NCBI GenBank assembly: GCA_016192105.1
Contig: JACPUV010000025.1
Location: 124,001-188,000 of the forward strand
Source: Sphingobacteriales bacterium
Lineage (GTDB): Bacteria; Bacteroidota; Bacteroidia; Chitinophagales; Chitinophagaceae
Reading direction: 5' to 3'
DNA length: 64,000 nt
The notes beneath the pieces were generated by a model. That model was not told where the DNA came from. It worked only from the letters and a program-made list of their open reading frames with translations, and ran no database searches. Of the stretch, positions 59,521-64,000 are shown one piece after another. The position numbers were made by a program, and so were the translations under genes. The stretch's first letter is position 1. Every line of letters begins with the position of its first letter.

Positions 59521-60852
59521 TCAGGGGCAGCTGTCTTTTTTCCAGGTTAACCTGATCCGGCAACCACCGCTGATCGCAGGGAGTACATTCCATTTATAGG
59601 AAAGCGGGGTGTGGAAGCCGAATGCTTTTGCTTTGGCAAAACTGATTCCCCTGTTCTTATCAAGCTGGTCAGCGGACAGTTGCACCGCAGCGCTGGTTTT
59701 ATTTTCTGAAGCGATCAGGGAGTGATTCTGAATTTCGAGCAGGGATTGGTTATTATTTCTGAGGGGAATGCCGATTTGTTTCCACCAGGTCACGGCTTTT
59801 CCGTTTTGCTGGCCCAGTTCAAAATAAAATTCCACTTTATCCCGGGGGGCCACTCCGTATTCCACGGTGAATTCAATTTCATCACAGTCATCCCCGGTTT
59901 TTAATAGGCCCCTGGCGGGAGGAGGCAGGACCGGGAAGGGATAATAGAGCGCCGCATATTGTTTATCAACCGGTGAGAGCTGCCCGTTCCAGTCAATATG
60001 ACTGTCGTCTGTGGTTAGTTCGGCAGGCACAGGGTAGAGCATGATCGATTGCCGGTCGAATGAAGAGTAATTGGTGGTTGTATAGGAAAATTTAGAAAAG
60101 ATATTCTGATCCACCTGTGCCCGGCTCCAGTTGTTTGGGGCTTGCGCATAGTAGGCATACACTTTTTCCTTGTCCCAGGGGATGGCAACACCGGCATTCT
60201 GGTGTTCGTGAATAAAACCCAGCGCATGGCCGAATTCATGCAATATCACCTGACGGATCAGCCCCGCATCTGCAGTGGTTGCCAGCCAGCCGAAGTTCAT
60301 CGTGGTTTGGTTCGCCGGAGCCAGCAGGGCATCCCTGCCGATCAATGAAGCTGATCCGCCGGGCTGAAAACCCACCCGGATCATTCCACCTGAGTTGTTC
60401 TGGAAGGCAAATTTGATATTGGCATAGAGTTCCCATTCTTTCGCGTAATATTTTACTTTTTCAATCAGGTCGAGACTGCCGCCTGAAATGTTAAAGCCCA
60501 CGGTGATTACTTCTCCCGGTTCCCACATTTTTTCCGTATATGTGGCGAGTGGCTGACGGGATACGGCCACCGGCGCAATATTCCCGTTTTGATCAATTTT
60601 AATAAAAGTGGCGGCATTTGTGGCAGCCCGTGGCGGAAGGGGGCGGCTGTTCACAGGTGGCAGGTCCGTACAGGTCTTTATACCTGCGAAATCCGGTGCC
60701 CTACCGGGCAGGGGGTACATATTTTTTATTCTCACCGGGACGGTTAATTTGGCGGAATCAATTTTTGCCTTGAAACGCGGACCCGGGTTTCCCTGACCTG
60801 CCAGGAGCAGGGTGACAAACAATGAAAAAAGGGTGAATAATTTTTTTTTCAT
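59521..60852 (-). CDS. Secreted astacin-like zinc metalloprotease (M12A type)
   Basis: The 443-residue protein has a signal peptide (MKKKLFTLFSLFVTLLLAG), a propeptide-like region (about 25-105) and a metzincin catalytic domain at about 108-300. The zinc signature HEFGHALGFIHEH occupies residues 205-217, and the Met-turn SIMLYP is at 269-274, with the tyrosine that astacins use as a fifth ligand. A C-terminal domain (about 310-443) is beta-rich and may bind substrate. It lacks a T9SS sorting domain. Its start codon overlaps the stop of the upstream M48 protease gene by 4 bp (ATGA), so the two proteases are translationally coupled. Confidence 0.92.
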   Translation of the reverse strand: MKKKLFTLFSLFVTLLLAGQGNPGPRFKAKIDSAKLTVPVRIKNMYPLPGRAPDFAGIKTCTDLPPVNSRPLPPRAATNAATFIKIDQNGNIAPVAVSRQPLATYTEKMWEPGEVITVGFNISGGSLDLIEKVKYYAKEWELYANIKFAFQNNSGGMIRVGFQPGGSASLIGRDALLAPANQTTMNFGWLATTADAGLIRQVILHEFGHALGFIHEHQNAGVAIPWDKEKVYAYYAQAPNNWSRAQVDQNIFSKFSYTTTNYSSFDRQSIMLYPVPAELTTDDSHIDWNGQLSPVDKQYAALYYPFPVLPPPARGLLKTGDDCDEIEFTVEYGVAPRDKVEFYFELGQQNGKAVTWWKQIGIPLRNNNQSLLEIQNHSLIASENKTSAAVQLSADQLDKNRGISFAKAKAFGFHTPLSYKWNVLPAISGGCRIRLTWKKDSCP

Positions 60853-61664
60853 TGCGGGGACTGCTGTTTGAAGTAAGTTGATTTGATTTCCGGTACCAGG
60901 GCCGACAGCTTTTTGATCCTTGTTTCATCACTGGGATGAGTGGATAAAAATTCAGGAGTTTTATTTTTAGTGACCGACGCCATCCGCTGCCAGAAAGGTA
61001 CAGCCTCTTCGGGATTGTAGCCCGCCATACTCATAAAGATCAGCCCCAGTTTATCCGCTTCGCTTTCCTGCATACGGCTGTTGGGTAAGGCAAGCGCCAG
61101 GTTGGAGCCAACCATGTACAAACCCAGGAATAGAAACTGGGTTTCCTGTTTTTTATTTTTCAGCGCTTCTTCCAGTACCAGCCCTCCCAGGTTAATCAGC
61201 AGGCTCTCACTCATCCGTTCATTGCCATGACGGGCAATGGCATGCGCGATTTCATGTCCCATCACTACGGCAAGCGCTGTTTCATTTTGCGTAACGGGGA
61301 GCAGCCCGGTATAGACCACTACCTTACCGCCGGGCATGCACCAGGCGTTCACGATATTTTCATTAATGGTGTTGAATTCCCACTTGAAGTTTTTTAGTTC
61401 CTTACTCATATTGTTCTGCTGCATGTATGTTTCCACCGCCAGCTGAATTTTTGAACCTACCCGGGTGACCATTTGGGCTCTTTCGTCATAGCTGCCCAGG
61501 GTGGGACTTATTTTCAATACCGAATCATAGGCGGAAAAAGACAGGTTGGTGATCAGGCTGTTGGGGACCAGGTTCAGTTGCTTCCGCCCGGTTACCGGTA
61601 CCGTTTTACAGGACGATGCTACCAGGAAAACAGGTAGCAACCCCATTAGAAGAAAATTTCGCAT
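60849..61664 (-). CDS. M48-family metallopeptidase lipoprotein
   Basis: The 271-residue protein is a lipoprotein with the lipobox VASSC (acylated Cys19). Residues about 60-260 are an M48 peptidase like BepA/LoiP, with the zinc motif HEIAH (137-141) and the third ligand in ESEADKLG (Glu202). BepA-type enzymes degrade misassembled outer-membrane proteins. This protein lacks the TPR repeats of BepA and is closer to the LoiP size. The start is ATG 61664 (an ATG at 61670 is also possible). Its stop overlaps the astacin-like gene start in ATGA, a strong sign of co-production. Confidence 0.93.
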   Translation of the reverse strand: MRNFLLMGLLPVFLVASSCKTVPVTGRKQLNLVPNSLITNLSFSAYDSVLKISPTLGSYDERAQMVTRVGSKIQLAVETYMQQNNMSKELKNFKWEFNTINENIVNAWCMPGGKVVVYTGLLPVTQNETALAVVMGHEIAHAIARHGNERMSESLLINLGGLVLEEALKNKKQETQFLFLGLYMVGSNLALALPNSRMQESEADKLGLIFMSMAGYNPEEAVPFWQRMASVTKNKTPEFLSTHPSDETRIKKLSALVPEIKSTYFKQQSPQ

Positions 61665-61751
61665 AACCATAGTTTGTACGGTAAATGTAAACAGGCTGCA
61701 GGGGGACGGCATCCCTTAAAAAGGGGAATTTCGAAAGGCACCGGAGCCCTG

Positions 61752-62153
61752 TTAACGGCCCCTGAAATCAATGTTCCGGATTTCGAACCATTCTTTGTAT
61801 TCCTTGCCCGGCTCACCGGAATAATTGATGCAGATCTCGGTACCTGCGGGGATATCTTCCAATGCATGGTAGGTCATGGTCCTGGCTTCCCGGTCCAGTT
61901 CATATACCGCGTTGGGATTTACAGCATGGTTATAGAGGGAGCCGAATCCCAGTACCAGGGCCAGCGTACCTTCCTCTTTATTAAAATTAAAGAAGTAATC
62001 GGCCAGCCGGGAAGAAATGGCGGCATCATGATCCTCCCCTGGAAGTACAATGAGCGGGCAGGACTCAATGAGTTCATCCTTCCGGATTAGCTGACGACTG
62101 AAGACACCCCGTCCTTTTCCTTTTACATTTTTTATATAGAGAAAATGATTCAT
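61752..62153 (-). CDS. SET-domain protein-lysine methyltransferase-like protein, copy A
   Basis: The 133-residue protein is almost only a SET domain: the cofactor-binding GKGRGVF (12-18), the central LYNHAVNPNA (73-82, the NHxxxPN motif) and GTEICINYSGE (104-114) with the catalytic tyrosine. SET domains transfer methyl groups from SAM to lysines. It lacks pre- and post-SET cysteine modules and any signal peptide, so it is cytoplasmic. It starts 4 bp before the stop of the second SET gene (overlap 62150-62153), and the two are co-translated. Confidence 0.88.
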   Translation of the reverse strand: MNHFLYIKNVKGKGRGVFSRQLIRKDELIESCPLIVLPGEDHDAAISSRLADYFFNFNKEEGTLALVLGFGSLYNHAVNPNAVYELDREARTMTYHALEDIPAGTEICINYSGEPGKEYKEWFEIRNIDFRGR

Positions 62154-62566
62154 GGGGTATCGGGTGGGAAATAAACAGGAGCCGGATCCAGGGGAAGGCC
62201 ATTGTAATTAAGGGTGATCTCTTCACCGGGCTGGATAGCCCTGCAGGCCCTGATCAGCAGGCAACTCCTTTTGTATGAGACCGTATAAACAGCATTGGCT
62301 TTATACGAGTGATTATAGAGAGAACTGAAACCCAACCCCAGGGCCGCGGGGGTCTTTTTATGATTGAGCAGAAAATAGTAACCGAACAGGCGGGTGGGTT
62401 GCAGCAGTTTTTTGTCGGCTTCGGTTAATAAAATAACCGGGGCTGTTTCAATAACAGCACCCGGTTTAAACGATTTGCAGGCAAAAACACCCATCCCGTG
62501 CAAGGGGCTTTCTTTTATTTCTATTCCTTCCGGCCGTGTAATTTTTTTCTGAAACAGGGAAGTCAT
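62150..62566 (-). CDS. SET-domain protein-lysine methyltransferase-like protein, copy B
   Basis: The 138-residue protein repeats the SET pattern: GMGVFA (24-29), LYNHSYKANA (83-92, where the usual PN is AN) and GEEITLNYNG (114-123) with the catalytic tyrosine. It is about 30-40 percent similar by eye to its neighbour, so the pair probably arose by duplication. The changed PN position may alter SAM binding. The start is ATG 62566, immediately after the stop of the lysine-rich repeat protein gene (no gap). Confidence 0.86.
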   Translation of the reverse strand: MTSLFQKKITRPEGIEIKESPLHGMGVFACKSFKPGAVIETAPVILLTEADKKLLQPTRLFGYYFLLNHKKTPAALGLGFSSLYNHSYKANAVYTVSYKRSCLLIRACRAIQPGEEITLNYNGLPLDPAPVYFPPDTP

Positions 62567-62959
62567 TTATTTTTTTAAAATAGTTTTTTCAGTCAGTTTC
62601 ACTTCTTTCATATTGGCGTCCTTGACCAGTTTAACTTCTTTCGTGTTGGCATCCTTGACCAGTTTCACTACTTTCATATCGGCACCCTTGACCAGCTTTC
62701 CCTCTTTCATGTTCGCGTCTTTGACCAGTTTTCCTTCCTTCGCGACCGCGGGGTTTGTCCATTTCCCTTCTTTTACCGTATTCTTAAGTGTGCCATTCGA
62801 TTGTTTGATAATGCCGGCCTTCAGTGTGTCCTTGGCGCTGCTCGCAGCGGGTGTTAAGATTCCAGGTTTAGCGGTTTCTTTTTTTACCTGCGGGTTATTT
62901 TGTGCTTTTACCCCGGTAAAAATGAGCAGGGGGCTGATCAGGGCGAGTATTTTTTTCAT
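62567..62959 (-). CDS. Exported lysine-rich repeat protein
   Basis: The 130-residue protein has a signal peptide (MKKILALISPLLIFTGVKAQ). From residue 64 onward it has six 11-residue repeats of the form EGKLVKDANMK, the first and last degenerate. The repeats are Lys-rich and likely helical or disordered. No enzyme motif is present. The gene has an exact -7 promoter element 20 bp upstream and ends directly against the two SET genes, so all three may form one transcript. Whether its lysines are SET substrates is speculation. Confidence 0.78.
   Translation of the reverse strand: MKKILALISPLLIFTGVKAQNNPQVKKETAKPGILTPAASSAKDTLKAGIIKQSNGTLKNTVKEGKWTNPAVAKEGKLVKDANMKEGKLVKGADMKVVKLVKDANTKEVKLVKDANMKEVKLTEKTILKK
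62573..62770 (-). repeat. Six 33-bp tandem repeats inside the lysine-rich protein gene
   Basis: Residues 64-129 fall into six 11-residue units; the four central units share KLVK(D/G)A(N/D)(M/T)K. The degenerate outer units suggest decay from the edges. Confidence 0.85.
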
Positions 62960-62978
62960 GTCGTTTTTTTTGAAGATA

Positions 62979-62986
62979 CAAAATTA
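62979..62986 (-). promoter_or_regulatory. Promoter -7 element TAATTTTG for repeat-protein/SET unit
   Basis: The minus-strand 8-mer is an exact TAnnTTTG match, 19 bp before the ATG at 62959. The transcript leader would be about 13 nt. Confidence 0.55.
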
Positions 62987-63021
62987 AAAATTAGCCTGTA
63001 GCCAACCATTTCCGGCATCAT

Positions 63022-63063
63022 AGCTGCCAACTGTCAACTGCCAACTGTCAACCGACAACTAAT
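63022..63063 (+). repeat. Heptameric repeat array, consensus AACTG(C/T)C
   Basis: Six 7-mers in exact phase: AGCTGCC, AACTGTC, AACTGCC, AACTGTC, AACCGAC, AACTAAT. It lies between the repeat-protein promoter and the end of the partial gene at 63069. Confidence 0.85.
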
Positions 63064-63068
63064 AAAAA

Positions 63069-64000
63069 TCAGTCAGCTTTCGAAAATCCTGTAAAGATCC
63101 CTGATCCCGGGTTTTGGGCATCATTCATCCACAACACTCTTCCTCCCTTTATGGCGGTGAAATAGGCATCATAGGTCTTGGGTTTCCCTTCCATTTCGGA
63201 GAAGCGGACCTGCCAGTTATTTAATACGGTAAATTTTCCGGCGCCTTTGCCCTGGGAATATTGCATGTTGCCGCCGTAGGAATTGGCCATGACCAGGTGC
63301 CATTTATAGCTTTGTCCCGCGCCGAATTCAAAGGACTGAGAGGAGGTGTACGTGCTCATCCCGGCACTCATCCCGGTATAGATGTTGGTATAATAAGTAT
63401 TGCTGGCGAAACGATCAGACCATTTTCCTTTAAAGTCGGTGGCGGCAACCGCGAACTTGTTATAATTATTCATGCGCACCAGTTTAGCCCATATATTACT
63501 GTCCGCATAATAGTCTATGGCGGAGACGTCCAGTCCGAATTGCTGAATAAAAGTATTCCGGTCAGGGCAAACAAATTCTATCCAACTGGTGTTCCCTTTC
63601 CGGAAGAGAGCCACAAATACCTGTTGACCGGTTGCGTTATCGGTTAAGTTGGCTTCCGCATAATAAGGCCGTTCGTAGTCCAGCATACCAGGTGTGAGCT
63701 TATAATTTTGTATGTTGCTGTACCGGGGGGCCACCAGGACATTCCAGGCGGCAGCGCACATGACATTCACATCGGTATTGGCCGGTTTAATCTCCGGGTT
63801 GGGATAGTGCAATAAGATCTTCACGTCTCCCTTCCGGACCTCCACCCAATCTTCCTGCACCGTACTGACCCAGCCATCATCAAATTCCGTCCGGGTGAAG
63901 GCAAAGCCGGATTTGACCGGGCTGGTATTGGGATGTACCGGGACCTCTTTCTCCGGTTTACCGGGATTGACTTTTTCAGCCACGGGCTTTGCCAGGTCAA
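63069..64000 (-). CDS. Uncharacterised protein, 5' end outside window
   Basis: The frame is open to the right edge of the window, so the true start is probably outside; a GTG at 63983 is in frame but upstream codons are also open (encoding DLAKP). The visible part has a Pro/Lys/Glu/Val-rich stretch (PGKPEKEVPVHPN), then a mixed region with Trp and Tyr. The C-terminal half (GKWSDRFASNTYYTNIYTGM through KWHLVMANSYGGNMQYSQGK) repeats aromatic and glycine residues in a way that suggests an antiparallel beta barrel, perhaps lipocalin-like. No catalytic motif is visible. I cannot assign a family. Confidence 0.7.
   Translation of the reverse strand, partial: DLAKPVAEKVNPGKPEKEVPVHPNTSPVKSGFAFTRTEFDDGWVSTVQEDWVEVRKGDVKILLHYPNPEIKPANTDVNVMCAAAWNVLVAPRYSNIQNYKLTPGMLDYERPYYAEANLTDNATGQQVFVALFRKGNTSWIEFVCPDRNTFIQQFGLDVSAIDYYADSNIWAKLVRMNNYNKFAVAATDFKGKWSDRFASNTYYTNIYTGMSAGMSTYTSSQSFEFGAGQSYKWHLVMANSYGGNMQYSQGKGAGKFTVLNNWQVRFSEMEGKPKTYDAYFTAIKGGRVLWMNDAQNPGSGIFTGFSKAD

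Noticed and set aside
11606..63063. Heptameric arrays as CRISPR
   Set aside because: Units are 7 bp with no spacers and no cas genes anywhere in the window.

Overview
The window comes from a chromosome of the phylum Bacteroidota, most likely the Chitinophagaceae or a close relative; the family is my inference. Evidence for the phylum: several genes are preceded by the Bacteroidota -7 promoter element TAnnTTTG. Shine-Dalgarno sequences are nearly absent and A-rich leaders precede most starts. One protein carries a type IX secretion C-terminal domain. Other family choices typical of the phylum are a DAHP synthase-chorismate mutase fusion and an OmpA protein with thrombospondin-3 calcium repeats. 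Almost everything is vertically inherited housekeeping DNA. I see no insertion sequence, prophage, integrase, CRISPR array, tRNA or rRNA.

Layout. 1-3224: the 3' end of lipB, a secreted protein, a PLP-dependent deaminase-like enzyme and a nucleotidyltransferase. 3428-5436: an ECF sigma factor overlapping a membrane-anchored trypsin-like protease with an anti-sigma-like N-terminus, divergent from a small repeat lipoprotein. 5548-7218: a DEAD-box RNA helicase. 7493-15335: a large aromatic amino acid cluster (pheA, aminotransferase, tyrA, DAHP synthase-chorismate mutase, aroB, aroA, aroC) ending in a terminator. 15594-19382: an L,D-transpeptidase, an OmpA/TSP3 protein and a cupin. 19834-38025: translation and secretion genes. 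fusA has its own promoter and a structured leader, and is separated from the S10-spc operon by two unrelated genes. The operon then runs from rpsJ to secY and map. The usual infA-rpmJ-rpsM-rpsK-rpsD-rpoA-rplQ tail is missing here. 38017-48513: a mixed region with a papain-like hydrolase, a flavoprotein, two PlsC acyltransferases, ribosomal protein S1, a T9SS cargo protein, a thioesterase and proline dehydrogenase. 48578-53708: thyA-folA, a methyltransferase and a three-gene proton-translocating transhydrogenase. 53895-58524: an M28 peptidase, an RsmF-type rRNA methyltransferase and a LysM protein. 58518-64000, all on the minus strand: fmt, an astacin-like protease, an M48 protease, two overlapping SET-domain genes, a lysine-rich repeat protein and a partial unknown gene.

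The most unusual material is small-scale. Five intergenic sites carry short arrays with an exact 7-bp period but different consensus sequences; three of them lie inside the S10-spc operon. The fusA leader holds two copies of a 12-bp palindromic element around a hairpin. rpsH has a perfect Shine-Dalgarno just after a hairpin, unlike its neighbours. At gene level, the most interesting units are the sigma/anti-sigma-protease pair and the SET-SET-repeat-protein cluster.
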